From the NCBI RefSeq assembly GCF_040215105.1, contig NZ_CP157875.1:1665501-1729500 (forward strand): 64,000 nucleotides of DNA. The letters run 5' to 3'. The translations under genes and the position numbers were made by a program. Each line of letters opens with the position of its first letter. Position 1 is the stretch's first letter. Of the stretch, positions 17,865 through 27,139 are shown piece by piece. The notes under the pieces are model-generated. The model ran no database searches, had not been told where the DNA came from, and was given only the letters and a program-made list of their open reading frames with translations. This DNA is from Aeromonas veronii (GTDB taxonomy: Bacteria; Pseudomonadota; Gammaproteobacteria; Enterobacterales; Aeromonadaceae).

Positions 17865-19673
17865 ATGCAACCCATTCAATATCCCCAGCAGTGGCAAAAC
17901 CAGCATATCTATCCCTCCCTCGACAGCAGCGTGCTGGAGGCGGACATGAGCCTGGCCCGTGCCAGCCTGGCGGAACTCGATGCCTTCATCGGCCAGCTGG
18001 CCGGCGTGCGGGACAACGGGGAGGCACTGCAGGATTTCCTGCGCGAGGTTCGCCTGCGGGCGCAGCGCATTCGCAACATCGGCTGGAACGTGGCGGTGCT
18101 GGCGGCCTCGAAGGGCAGTCAGGATGCCCTGGATCCCCTGGCCAAGCAGCTGGCCTCCCGGGCACGCGCCCTCAACGCCGATCTCTTCAAGGCCCTGGCG
18201 CCGGTGGAGGATCTGATGCTGGGGCTGCCTGAGACCGAATTTGGGCGACTGATGCAAGACCCCTTGCTCGGGGAGGAGGATTACCGCCTGCGCCACGAGC
18301 GGCGACTGCAGGATCAGCGCCTGCCGGTGGCGGCGGAGCAGCTGGTGATAGGGCTTGGCACCGATGGCCTGCACGGCTGGGGCAACCTCTACAACGATCT
18401 GGTGGGTAAAATTCGCCTCTCCATCGGTGGCCGCGAGATGGGGTTGGCAGAGGCGAGCAATCTGCTGTCGAGCCCGGACAGGGCACTGCGCAAGGCGGCG
18501 TTCGATGCCATCAGCGATGGCTGGGCGGGGGAGCAGGAGACGGTGGCCGCCATCTTGAATGCCCTCAACGGCTGGCGTCTCGAGCTGGCTCGCCAGCGTG
18601 GCAAGACGCGGCTGCTCGATGCCCTGGACCTCTCCTGTCACCAGAGCCACATCGATCGTGCCACCCTGGATACCCTGATGGCCGAGACCTATCAGGCACG
18701 GGGGCTGGGCCAGCGGGCTCTGACCCTGATGGCCGGCAAGCTCGGCATTGCGGTGCCGGGGCCGGAGGATTTGTTTGCGCCACCCCCTGCGGTCAGCAAC
18801 CGGGCCATCCCCTTCGAGGAGGCCATCGCGCTTATCGCCCAGGCCTTCACCGCCTTCGATCCCGAGATGGGGGCGTTCGCCCGCATGATGGCCGAACGGG
18901 GCTGGATTGATGCCGCCCCTACCCCGAACCGGCGCACCGGCGCCTACTGCACCAAGTTCGCCTCCCCGGTGGAGCCGCGGGTCTTCATCACTTACGCGGG
19001 TACCATGGACAACGTCATCACCCTCGCCCACGAACTCGGTCATGCCTGGCACAACTGGCTCATCCGGGACTTGCCCATGAGCCAGCGCAGCTACCCCATG
19101 ACGCTGGCCGAGACCGCTTCCATCTTCGCCGAGACCCTGGTGCGCCGCGCCCTGTTCGAGCAGGCGCAGACGTCAGAGGAGCGGCTGGCCATCGCCTGGG
19201 CCGAGGCCGACGGCGCCGCCACCTTCCTGGTCAACATTCCGGCCCGCTTCGACTTCGAGCAGGCCCTGGTGGCGGAGCGAAAGGGGGGCTATGTGTCGGC
19301 CGCAAGACTCAGCGCCCTGACCGACGAGGCCTGGGGACGCTGGTACGAAGAGAGTCTTGAGCGTTATCACCCGCTGTTCTGGGCCGCCAAGGCGCACTTC
19401 TCCATCGCGGGCTTCGGGTTCTACAACTACCCCTATCTGTTCGGCTACCTGTTCAGTCTCGGGGTCTATCACCAGCTGATGGCCCGCAAGGCCGCAGGTG
19501 AAACGAACGTGGCCCAGGCCTATCGCGCCCTGCTGCAAGACACCGGTCGCATGAGCGCCGAGGCGCTGGTGGAAAAACACCTGGGGCAGGATATCCGCGA
19601 GGCGGCGTTCTGGCAGGGGAGTCTGGCCCTGGTGGCACAGGCGGTCGATCGCTTCGAGCAGGCGCTCGACTGA
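17865..19673 (+). CDS. M3 family oligoendopeptidase (PepF-like), second of a tandem pair
   Basis: A 602-residue zinc peptidase with HELGHAWHNW near residue 389 and LAETASIFAETLVR after it. It aligns along its whole length with the preceding gene (for example both have DALDLSCHQ, MAERGWIDA, HFSIA-FGFYNYPYLFGYLF and TGRMSAEALVEKHLG), showing an old gene duplication. The start at 17865 gives the same N-terminal register as the upstream paralogue; an open frame to 17763 is without a good start. Different peptide preferences are likely but cannot be read off. Confidence 0.88.
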   Translation: MQPIQYPQQWQNQHIYPSLDSSVLEADMSLARASLAELDAFIGQLAGVRDNGEALQDFLREVRLRAQRIRNIGWNVAVLAASKGSQDALDPLAKQLASRARALNADLFKALAPVEDLMLGLPETEFGRLMQDPLLGEEDYRLRHERRLQDQRLPVAAEQLVIGLGTDGLHGWGNLYNDLVGKIRLSIGGREMGLAEASNLLSSPDRALRKAAFDAISDGWAGEQETVAAILNALNGWRLELARQRGKTRLLDALDLSCHQSHIDRATLDTLMAETYQARGLGQRALTLMAGKLGIAVPGPEDLFAPPPAVSNRAIPFEEAIALIAQAFTAFDPEMGAFARMMAERGWIDAAPTPNRRTGAYCTKFASPVEPRVFITYAGTMDNVITLAHELGHAWHNWLIRDLPMSQRSYPMTLAETASIFAETLVRRALFEQAQTSEERLAIAWAEADGAATFLVNIPARFDFEQALVAERKGGYVSAARLSALTDEAWGRWYEESLERYHPLFWAAKAHFSIAGFGFYNYPYLFGYLFSLGVYHQLMARKAAGETNVAQAYRALLQDTGRMSAEALVEKHLGQDIREAAFWQGSLALVAQAVDRFEQALD

Positions 19674-19889
19674 CTGAGCTCCCGTCGCCTCTCGCGGCGG
19701 GATCTTCGACTGGGCAGAGGGGGCTGGGCGGCGCTTTGTTGCACGTTCTCTGCTCAATTCGGGAGGAAAAAGGTTTTTCCGGCGGCAACCGGCGTGATCC
19801 AAAGCAAGAAAGTTGGATGTTTTGGTGGCGCGCGGCCCTGCCGCTGGAGTAGTTTCGATAGAACCGACACAGTTTCCGAGGTCTTACCC

Positions 19890-20429
19890 ATGATCATCTA
19901 CCTGCATGGCTTCGATGCCACCAGCCCGGGCAATCATGAGAAAGTGCTGCAATTGCAGTTTATTGATGATGATGTGCGCTTCGTGCACTACAGCACGGTT
20001 CATCCCCGCCACGACATGAGTCACCTGCTCAAGGAAGTGAAGAAGCAACTCGACATGAGCACGGACCCCAAGCCCCTCATCTGTGGCGTCGGTCTCGGCG
20101 GTTACTGGAGCGAGCGGATCGGTTTTCTGTGCGGCATCAAGCAGGTGATCTTCAACCCCAATCTCGACCCGGCGCACAGCATGCAGGGCAAGATAGACAG
20201 GCCGGAAGAGTACGAGGATATCGGCACCAAGTGTGTAACCGAATTTCGTAATAAAAATTCAGGAAACTGCCTGTGCATCCTTTCCGTTCAGGATGAAATC
20301 CGCGATAATCGGGCCACTGAGCGTGAACTGAAGAACTATTACGACATCGTATGGGATGAGCGCGAGACCCATAAATTCAAGAACATCTCGCACCATCTGC
20401 AACGGATGAAGGCCTTCAAAGAAGCCTGA
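19890..20429 (+). CDS. ycfP: YcfP-type alpha/beta hydrolase-fold protein (UPF0227)
   Basis: A 180-residue cytosolic protein starting [18 protein letters not shown], the fixed start of this family. It carries the loop [14 protein letters not shown] in place of a usual serine nucleophile elbow (no GxSxG), so it may be non-catalytic. It is followed by ndh, the order found in E. coli. The start at 19890 is set by family similarity. Confidence 0.9.
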   Translation: MIIYLHGFDATSPGNHEKVLQLQFIDDDVRFVHYSTVHPRHDMSHLLKEVKKQLDMSTDPKPLICGVGLGGYWSERIGFLCGIKQVIFNPNLDPAHSMQGKIDRPEEYEDIGTKCVTEFRNKNSGNCLCILSVQDEIRDNRATERELKNYYDIVWDERETHKFKNISHHLQRMKAFKEA

Positions 20430-20461
20430 GCCTGCGCTATCACGTCGACCAATTTCGTTTC

Positions 20462-20488
20462 AGGGAGCCAATGGCTCCCTTTCGTTTT
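20462..20488 (+). terminator. terminator between ycfP and ndh
   Basis: Perfect 8-bp stem AGGGAGCC / GGCTCCCT with an AAT loop, followed by TTCGTTTT. It lies 33 bp after ycfP and 23 bp before the ndh start, so ndh needs readthrough or a promoter between. Confidence 0.65.
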
Positions 20489-20510
20489 GAGGAACTAAGG
20501 GAAAATCATC

Positions 20511-21803
20511 ATGATGAATATTGTCGTTGTTGGCGGCGGCGCCGGCGGTCTCGAGCTCGCGACCAGTCTGGGCCGCAAGCTGGGCAAGAAGAACAAGGCC
20601 AAGGTGACCCTGGTGGATCGCAACCGCACCCACCTGTGGAAACCTTTGCTGCACGAAGTGGCCACCGGCTCCATGGACGCGGGCATCGATGCCCTGAGCT
20701 ACCAGTCCCACGCCAAGAATCACGGCTTCGAGTTCCAGCTCGGCAGCCTGACCGACATCAAGCGCGACGACAAACGCATCGTCCTGGCCCCCATTCACGA
20801 CGAGAACGGTGAGCTGGTGGTGCACGAGCGCGAGCTGCCCTATGACTACCTGGTGATGGCCATCGGTTCGGTCTCCAACGATTTCAACACCAAGGGCATC
20901 AAGGATCACTGCATCTTCCTGGACAGCCCCTCCCAGGCCCACCGCTTCTACAACAGCATGATGAACCGCTTCCTGCAGTTCGCCACCGAATACCAGCCCG
21001 GCGACAAAGTGAAGATCGCCATCGTTGGCGGCGGCGCCACCGGGGTGGAGCTCTCCGCCGAGCTCTACAACGCGGTAGAACAGCTCTACGCCTACGGCTT
21101 CAAGAACCTCACCACCGAGAGCCTCAAGGTGACGCTGGTGGAGGCGGGCCCCCGCATCCTGCCGGCGCTGCCGGAGCGCATCAGCGGCGCCGCTCACCAG
21201 GAGCTGGTGAAACTCGGGGTGGACGTGCGTACCGCCACCATGATCACCGAAGCCACCAGCGATGGGCTGCACACCAAGGATGGCGAGCTGATTGAAGCAG
21301 ACCTCATGGTGTGGGCCGCCGGCATCAAGGCCCCGGATTTCATGAAGGACATCGCGGGTCTTGAGACCAACCGCATCAACCAGCTGGTGGTGAAAGAGAC
21401 CCTGCAGACCACCCGTGACGATCACATCTTCGTCATCGGCGACTGCGCCGCCTGCCCGCAACCAGATGGCAAGTTCGTGCCGCCGCGTGCCCAGTCTGCC
21501 CACCAGATGGCGACCCAGGCGTTTAAGAACATCCTGGCGATGATGAACGGCGGCGAGCTCAAGCCCTACCTCTACCACGACCACGGCTCACTCGTGTCGT
21601 TGAGCCGCTTCTCCACCGTGGGCAGCCTGATGGGCAACCTGATGCGCGGCTCCATGATGGTGGAGGGCTACATCGCCCGCATGGTCTACATCAGCCTGTA
21701 TCGCATGCACCAGGTGGCGCTGCACGGCTACATCAAGACCGGCCTCATCATGCTGGTGGGCCGCATCAACCGGGTGCTGCGCCCGAGCATGAAGCTGCAC
21801 TGA
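20511..21803 (+). CDS. ndh: NADH dehydrogenase II (non-proton-pumping)
   Basis: A 430-residue FAD enzyme that passes electrons from NADH to quinone on the inner face of the membrane. FAD-binding [14 protein letters not shown] is at the N-terminus, the NADH-binding [15 protein letters not shown] near residue 170, and the second FAD motif [10 protein letters not shown] near residue 310. A C-terminal amphipathic region ([20 protein letters not shown]) probably provides membrane attachment. Confidence 0.94.
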   Translation: MMNIVVVGGGAGGLELATSLGRKLGKKNKAKVTLVDRNRTHLWKPLLHEVATGSMDAGIDALSYQSHAKNHGFEFQLGSLTDIKRDDKRIVLAPIHDENGELVVHERELPYDYLVMAIGSVSNDFNTKGIKDHCIFLDSPSQAHRFYNSMMNRFLQFATEYQPGDKVKIAIVGGGATGVELSAELYNAVEQLYAYGFKNLTTESLKVTLVEAGPRILPALPERISGAAHQELVKLGVDVRTATMITEATSDGLHTKDGELIEADLMVWAAGIKAPDFMKDIAGLETNRINQLVVKETLQTTRDDHIFVIGDCAACPQPDGKFVPPRAQSAHQMATQAFKNILAMMNGGELKPYLYHDHGSLVSLSRFSTVGSLMGNLMRGSMMVEGYIARMVYISLYRMHQVALHGYIKTGLIMLVGRINRVLRPSMKLH

Positions 21804-21813
21804 TACCGCTCAG

Positions 21814-21840
21814 GGCCCGCCTCTTCGGCGGGCCTTTCAC
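21814..21840 (+). terminator. Rho-independent terminator of ndh
   Basis: Perfect 8-bp stem GGCCCGCC / GGCGGGCC with loop TCTTC, then TTTCACTTT. Confidence 0.75.
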
Positions 21841-21866
21841 TTTCCCGATATCGACGAGATCCCATC

Positions 21867-22541
21867 GTGAATCCAACGTCTTGCGAGGAGCATTGCCCGG
21901 CCGGAGTCGCCGAACCCCTGAGAACCCTCCTGCTGGCGGCCTGCGACATCCTGTCCCTGCTGCTGCTCACCCTGATCCCGACCCTCACCGTGGCCCTCGA
22001 TCTGCGCTGGCTCCACAACGGGGTGGGGGAGACCTCCATCACCGAACTGCTGCAAGAAGGCGTCCTGCTGGCCATCGTCATCGGCCTCTACTGGAAGGGC
22101 AGGGCGTTGCCGGAAGTGCGCGCCTTCCTCTGGTTGCTTGCCGGTTTCTTCGGCTGCCTGCTGATCCGCGAACTGGACATCTTCTTTGACATGATCCGGC
22201 ACGGCTTCTGGATCTATCCTGCCCTGCTGCTGGCCATGATGACTTTGAGGCACAGCTGGCGCCAGGGTTGGCAGACGCTGCTGCACGGGGCCGCCCGGTT
22301 CGTACGCCACCGCAGCGCCCTCTTCACCCTCTTTGGCCTGCTGCTGGTGACGGTGTTCAGCCGGATGTTTGGCAGTGGCTCCCTGCTGTGGAACGAGATC
22401 CTGGGGGGAGAGATGGCCTTCGAGTTCAAGACGCCATTGCAGGAAGGGATAGAGCTGCTGGGCTACATCTATGTGGCCTACGGCATCCTGACCCAGGGCG
22501 GCTACCTGCGCCAGGAGCCGCCGGCGTCAGTTCACCGATAA
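21867..22541 (+). CDS. polytopic membrane protein of unknown function
   Basis: A 224-residue protein with about six hydrophobic helices (residues 22-42, 66-82, 88-108, 116-134, 150-168 and near 200). A GTG at 21867 is the best start available. A conserved-looking RELDIFFDMIRHGFWIYP sits between helices. I do not recognise the family. It stands alone between ndh and a converging FadL-type gene. Confidence 0.65.
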   Translation: MNPTSCEEHCPAGVAEPLRTLLLAACDILSLLLLTLIPTLTVALDLRWLHNGVGETSITELLQEGVLLAIVIGLYWKGRALPEVRAFLWLLAGFFGCLLIRELDIFFDMIRHGFWIYPALLLAMMTLRHSWRQGWQTLLHGAARFVRHRSALFTLFGLLLVTVFSRMFGSGSLLWNEILGGEMAFEFKTPLQEGIELLGYIYVAYGILTQGGYLRQEPPASVHR

Positions 22542-22571
22542 AAAAACCGCTCTCGTGAGCGGTTTTTTTTT
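22538..22571. terminator. bidirectional terminator
   Basis: Stem ACCGCTC-TCGT-GAGCGGT flanked by seven A residues on one side and nine T residues on the other; serves the membrane-protein gene and the converging porin gene. Confidence 0.9.
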
Positions 22572-22581
22572 GCAGCTAGGG

Positions 22582-23790
22582 TCAGAAACGCCTGTGGTAG
22601 TTGACGGCGAAGAAATAGAAGTCCGGGTCGGGGTAGTGGCCGGAGAGATCGCCCAGCTCGACGCTTGAGCCGTCCATGTGCAGGTATTCGAATGCCACGC
22701 CGAGGCTGTCTTGCGGGTTGAAGGCGTAGCGGGCGCCGGTGCCAAGGCGCACGGCCGCGCCGCTTGGCACCGTCAGTGAGGTGTTCTGCTGATCCTCGTA
22801 GGCGCTGCTGTCATAGGCGATGCCGCCGTTGAGGGTCCACTGGGGCGTCAGCGTGTGCTGAACCCCCAGCGCCAGGTGGTAGGTGTCCTTGTACATCCCC
22901 TTGTCGGTGATGACGCGCCCGGGCAGGGCGACCTCGTTACTGTTGTATTTGCTCCAGTCCTGCCAGCCGAGGTTGCCCATGATGGCCCAGTCATGAGTGA
23001 GCTGATGGTAGGCGCTCAGCATCAATTGCTGGGGGCTGTTGACCAGACCGGTGACCGAGAGGCGGGCGCTTTCACCGGGCAGGCTGGGCAGGGGAATGTC
23101 GCGGTCGATGTTGAAGTGATACTTCACCTCGCTGGTGTAACCCAGGCCAATGCGGGTCCCTTGATTGAATTCATAGAGCACCCCCAGCTTGCCGTTGAGG
23201 GCCCAGTCGCTGTCATCCTCCTTGTTCTCCCCGTTATTCGTGTCGCGGGTGAGAGCGAACAGGCCGTAGTTGACGCCAAGGGCCGCGCCGAGGGACCAGT
23301 GCTCATCGATGCGATAGGCCAGAGAGGGCTGCATGGTGAGGGCGAGCAGGGTAGCCTCCTTGATCTGCTGCTTGCCCGCCCAGTCGCCGTAGTCCAGCCC
23401 CAGTCCAAAGTTGCCATAGGTGGCAAAGCCGACGGACCAGCGCTCGTCGAGCTGCTGGCTGTAGTAGAAGGAGGCGGCGGGGAACCAGCCGATGACGGTA
23501 TCGACGTCCGACTGGGCGGGATCGTCCAGATCGTAGGGGGCGTCCCCGTAGAGCAGCTGGCCGCCGACGGTGAGTTGGCGTCCCTCCAGATGGCTCAAGC
23601 CCGCCGGGTTCATCAGCTGGACGCTGGGATCCTGGGCCCGGGCAGCCATGCCCGCGGTGGCAAGCCCCAGATCGTCGGTGCCGGTTTCGTACAGATAGAG
23701 GCCGCCTGCCTGGCTCGGCGCTGCGCTGAAGAGGGCGAGGGGCAGCATCAGCCGGGGGATGAGGGGGCTTCTGGCATCAAGGCTGGTCAT
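22582..23790 (-). CDS. FadL/OmpP1-family outer-membrane transport protein
   Basis: A 402-residue beta-barrel of the family that carries long-chain fatty acids or other hydrophobic compounds across the outer membrane. The signal peptide ends at ..APSQA. The mature start GGLYLYETGTDDLGLATAG followed by QDPSVQLMNPAGLSHLEG is the family's conserved hatch region. The C-terminal strands alternate as expected and the protein ends in an aromatic-rich FAVNYHRRF. AGGAG lies 10 bases before the ATG at 23790. It is shorter than E. coli FadL (446), so it may be a paralogue with another substrate. Confidence 0.87.
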   Translation of the reverse strand: MTSLDARSPLIPRLMLPLALFSAAPSQAGGLYLYETGTDDLGLATAGMAARAQDPSVQLMNPAGLSHLEGRQLTVGGQLLYGDAPYDLDDPAQSDVDTVIGWFPAASFYYSQQLDERWSVGFATYGNFGLGLDYGDWAGKQQIKEATLLALTMQPSLAYRIDEHWSLGAALGVNYGLFALTRDTNNGENKEDDSDWALNGKLGVLYEFNQGTRIGLGYTSEVKYHFNIDRDIPLPSLPGESARLSVTGLVNSPQQLMLSAYHQLTHDWAIMGNLGWQDWSKYNSNEVALPGRVITDKGMYKDTYHLALGVQHTLTPQWTLNGGIAYDSSAYEDQQNTSLTVPSGAAVRLGTGARYAFNPQDSLGVAFEYLHMDGSSVELGDLSGHYPDPDFYFFAVNYHRRF

Positions 23791-23846
23791 CTTGGTCACA
23801 CTCCTGTGATAAAAGGGGTTGTTCGCACGTGGGGAGTATAGATGGC

Positions 23847-23861
23847 ATTTGACTGTCAAAT
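23847..23861. promoter_or_regulatory. perfect palindrome ahead of the FadL-type gene, candidate operator
   Basis: ATTTGAC-T-GTCAAAT is a perfect 15-bp palindrome 57 bp upstream of the porin start. On the minus strand it also contains TTGACA, so a bound regulator would cover a possible -35 box. The cognate regulator is not identified. Confidence 0.4.
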
Positions 23862-23974
23862 CATGTGCTTGCCATCTCCTCACATGGTAGGAACCGGCTT
23901 ATGCTATCGCGGCAGACCTGCTAACCTGACGCTGAGGGCGCATCGGCGCGCACCATGACCCCACAGGAGACCCC

Positions 23975-24292
23975 ATGATCCTCTCAACGACCCCCACTCT
24001 GGAAGGCAAACCCATTCGTGAATATCGCGGCATCGTCGTGGGTGAAGCCATCCTCGGCGCCAACGTGTTCAAGGACCTGTTCGCCGGCATTCGCGACATC
24101 ATCGGCGGTCGCTCCGGCGCCTATGAAAAGGAACTGGCCCGTGCCCGGGAGATCGCCTTCGGGGAGCTCAAAGAGCGGGCTGCGGCCCTCGGCGCCAACG
24201 CCGTGGTCGGTATCGACATGGATTACGAAGTGGTGGGCCAGAACGGCAGCATGCTGATGGTCAGCATCAGCGGCACCGCCGTGGTGATCTAG
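23975..24292 (+). CDS. ybjQ: YbjQ family (UPF0145) protein
   Basis: A 105-residue cytosolic protein with family landmarks [44 protein letters not shown] and [17 protein letters not shown]. YbjQ forms pentamers and is sometimes described as a heavy-metal-binding domain; its role is unproven. A terminator lies 35 bp downstream. Confidence 0.9.
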   Translation: MILSTTPTLEGKPIREYRGIVVGEAILGANVFKDLFAGIRDIIGGRSGAYEKELARAREIAFGELKERAAALGANAVVGIDMDYEVVGQNGSMLMVSISGTAVVI

Positions 24293-24326
24293 TCACTCCC
24301 CTGGCTACAGACCGCCCAGTTGTGAG

Positions 24327-24351
24327 AGCCGATCCCTGGATCGGCTTTTTT
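24327..24351 (+). terminator. Rho-independent terminator of ybjQ
   Basis: Stem AGCCGATC / GATCGGCT closed by a short CCTG loop and followed by six T residues. Confidence 0.88.
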
Positions 24352-24576
24352 GTGCCTCGGCGCTCGTCATTGTCGGGGCGGGATCGGTGCTGCGGGGCTG
24401 CACGCTGGTCTGATGAGCACCGGCAGGATGAGGTCGCGCGTCACGGACCGACAGGAATGTTCAATTTTTATTCACCAATTGATGGGGTTGTTTGGTTTAT
24501 CTAAACAAAAAGCGCCTGCTGGCAGGGGCTTTCATCCTTGTCGGCGGAGGAAGAGTGAATCGTGCCAGGCTCCGAA
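24352..24576. other. intergenic stretch, nothing recognised
   Basis: Between the ybjQ terminator and the terminator of the LTA-synthase-like gene. Part is AT-rich (24456-24512). I see no convincing gene, RNA or repeat. Confidence 0.5.
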
Positions 24577-24607
24577 TAAAAAGAGGCCGCGGTAGCGGCC
24601 TCTTTTA
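24577..24607 (-). terminator. terminator of the LTA-synthase-like gene
   Basis: Perfect 9-bp stem AGAGGCCGC / GCGGCCTCT with loop GGTA; on the minus strand it runs into a T-rich tract TTTTTATT. Confidence 0.85.
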
Positions 24608-24623
24608 CATTCAGGTAGAGGGC

Positions 24624-26888
24624 TCAAGGCAGGGCATCGGCTTTGAAGCTCGCCCGGATCTGGGGCACCAGGGGGGAGGGATCGAACCCCTTCTCTTCCC
24701 CGAGCACGGGGTGGAGCAGGGGCAGATCCGGGATGGGGGCGAGATCGCCGACCAGCAGGGCGCGGGTAGCCTGTCCCATCTGATAGAGCTGGCGCACCGG
24801 GGCGAACTGGCGCTCGAGTGCTATTCCGCTATCGCGGCGGGTGAAGGCCATCATGGGGATCTGGTAGGCGGCATCCCGGGGCGGTTTGGCGCCGTGAATG
24901 CCCTTGCCCGCCGACATCAAAAACGGCTGGTGATCCCCGAAGGCCACCACCAGGTAGCGTTTGCCTGAGTTGTCCAGGCTTTTGAGCAGCCGCTCCAGGG
25001 AGGCCATGGCATCCACCACCCCGGTGTAGTAGGTGTTGAGCAGTTGCTGGTCTGCCGCGCTCTGATCCGGGCAGGCACCGCCTCGCTGCTGGGCCTGGTA
25101 GCGATCCCCGTCGAAGGGGCCATGGCCCTGCATGGTGACCGCATAGGCGAACAGCGGCTTGTCATCCTGCTCGCTGCGCTTGAGCAGGTGATCGATGAGG
25201 GCGTCGTCGGAGATGTAGAGCCCCTTGTGCTCCAGGCTGCTGAAGCGGGTATCGAACCAGCGCTCCTGATAGCCGAGCGCCGGAATGGCCTTGGCGCGGC
25301 CCCAGAACTTCTCCACATAGGGGTGAACGAACAGGGTCTGATAGCCGCTCTGCCTGGCGCTCTGGGCCAGTCCCGGCACCTGCTCCGAGAGGTAGTAGTA
25401 GGGCACCACCCCCTGTTTGAGCAGCCCCACCGGCAAGCCGGTATTCATCTCGAACTCCGCCAGCACCGTCATGCCCCCCGTGGTGGGGGAGTGGATGGTC
25501 TTGTGCCATTGCTGCACGCCGGCGGGCAGGCTCAGGGTGGGGGCTGGGGCGCAGATCCTGCCCTGCCAGTCGAGCCAGAGCGATTCGTATTGCAGCACGA
25601 TCACCAGATCGAAGCGTGGGGGCTGGGAGGCCAGGAGAGAGCCGGGCCGGGCGAGCTCGGGGGTGCGATCGTTGATCTGCAAGGGGTAGCGAAAGACGTT
25701 GCCGCTTTGCAGCATCTCGTCCACCAGGTTGAAGACGTAGAGGCCGGGGCCGGCGCGGATGATGTCCCTGTGGTAGTTCACTGCCCTGTCCACGTAGCGT
25801 ACGTTGGCCCCGAGCAGCTTGTTGCTGGTCTGGGTCGCGAACACGCAGAGGGCGAAGAAGGCGACGGTGGCGGCGCTGGCGCGCAGGATCCAGCGGGAGA
25901 GGGCGAAGCGCCAGCACAGGTAGAGCAGCCCCAGGGCGCCGAGCACCGGCAACACGGGGTGCTGATCGAGCAGGATATGTACCAGCGCCAGCAGGTTGCC
26001 GAGATCGTCCCCGCCAAGGGGCACCCCGTAGATGGCTATCTTCATGAAGTTGGCGAGCAGACCGATGCCGGAGAGCGCCGTGAACACCAGCCCCATATAG
26101 AGATTGAAGCCCGCCAGGGCACACAGGCTCCAGCCCAGCACCATACTGCCCCAAGCGAGGTAGTAGTGCTCCGGCCGAAAGCCTGACCAGAGCAGAAACT
26201 CCCCGAGCTTGAACACCACGAAGCCGTGCAGCAGCACGAAGGTGAGGTTGCCGAGCAGCAGGCTGCCCAGCACCCGTGACGCCGGGCTCTGGCGCAGGCG
26301 TGGCAGCAGCACCCGCAGCACGGCGGCGCTCACCAGCAGCACCAGCAGCAGGCTGGTCATCAGATAGACGAGGTTGAAGCCACGCTCCGGCAGGGTCTGC
26401 AGGATCTGGCTGTACTCACCGCTCTCGGGTCTCTCCTTGAGCAGCAGGCCGATGCGCAGCTGATAGCGGCTGTCCAGGGCATCATCCGGCGCCCGCAGGG
26501 TGCTGTTGAGATCCAGGGTGCAGCGCTCCTTGCGACACTTCTGACGCTTGTCCACCGCCTGGCTCAACTGATCGATGCGCACCCCCTTGTCGTTGAGCAG
26601 CTCCACCCGCACCTTGTCCCCCGGCTGCAGGGGCTTGAGCAACTGCCACTGACTGCTCACCACCAGATAGAGGCCGCGGCTGTCGCTCTTGTAGAGCAGG
26701 GAGTGGCGGTTGAGGGTGGCGATGGGTTGATCGGCGGGCCCCAGGATGAGCGGCTCGGCTCGCCCGAGCCAGCCGACGGGATTGAGCAGGGGCAGGGCCA
26801 GGGTCAGCAGCAAGAGTGCACTGAGCAGGCCAAACAGCAGCCTGGAGAGACGGGAGGGGGGGCTGTGACCGAACTGGGGGGCATTCAT
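24624..26888 (-). CDS. LTA synthase-family phosphotransferase (sulfatase-fold membrane protein)
   Basis: A 754-residue inner-membrane protein. One helix near the N-terminus (about 15-38) is followed by a soluble segment of about 130 residues with two cysteines (QKCRKERCTLD), then about six to seven helices (roughly 175-380) and a C-terminal periplasmic sulfatase-fold domain. In that domain VIVLQYESLWLDW starts the metal site, SPTTGGMTVLAEFEMNTGLP contains the likely threonine nucleophile near residue 465, and VAFGDHQPF near 648 completes it. Relatives transfer glycerol phosphate, phosphoethanolamine or similar groups to cell-surface glycans (OpgB, LtaS). The actual substrate is unknown. Confidence 0.82.
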   Translation of the reverse strand: MNAPQFGHSPPSRLSRLLFGLLSALLLLTLALPLLNPVGWLGRAEPLILGPADQPIATLNRHSLLYKSDSRGLYLVVSSQWQLLKPLQPGDKVRVELLNDKGVRIDQLSQAVDKRQKCRKERCTLDLNSTLRAPDDALDSRYQLRIGLLLKERPESGEYSQILQTLPERGFNLVYLMTSLLLVLLVSAAVLRVLLPRLRQSPASRVLGSLLLGNLTFVLLHGFVVFKLGEFLLWSGFRPEHYYLAWGSMVLGWSLCALAGFNLYMGLVFTALSGIGLLANFMKIAIYGVPLGGDDLGNLLALVHILLDQHPVLPVLGALGLLYLCWRFALSRWILRASAATVAFFALCVFATQTSNKLLGANVRYVDRAVNYHRDIIRAGPGLYVFNLVDEMLQSGNVFRYPLQINDRTPELARPGSLLASQPPRFDLVIVLQYESLWLDWQGRICAPAPTLSLPAGVQQWHKTIHSPTTGGMTVLAEFEMNTGLPVGLLKQGVVPYYYLSEQVPGLAQSARQSGYQTLFVHPYVEKFWGRAKAIPALGYQERWFDTRFSSLEHKGLYISDDALIDHLLKRSEQDDKPLFAYAVTMQGHGPFDGDRYQAQQRGGACPDQSAADQQLLNTYYTGVVDAMASLERLLKSLDNSGKRYLVVAFGDHQPFLMSAGKGIHGAKPPRDAAYQIPMMAFTRRDSGIALERQFAPVRQLYQMGQATRALLVGDLAPIPDLPLLHPVLGEEKGFDPSPLVPQIRASFKADALP

Positions 26889-27139
26889 AAAAAGCTCATC
26901 CTTGGAGCGGGGTTCGCAGCCATGGCTGCATCTATTTTGACCCGATGGTGCTGGGTGGGTTCCTTGATGTCAATTTAATGACCGAAAGATGAATATTGTG
27001 TGACTGTATTGACTTGCAAATTGTGATCCCGATCCAGAGGGCGGATTGATTCTGTGATGAAAACGGCATCATGAGCGTTTGCCGCTGGTTTGCCTCTGTC
27101 TTGCTGCTTAGTCTCTCAATAACGGTCGGAGGTACATGT

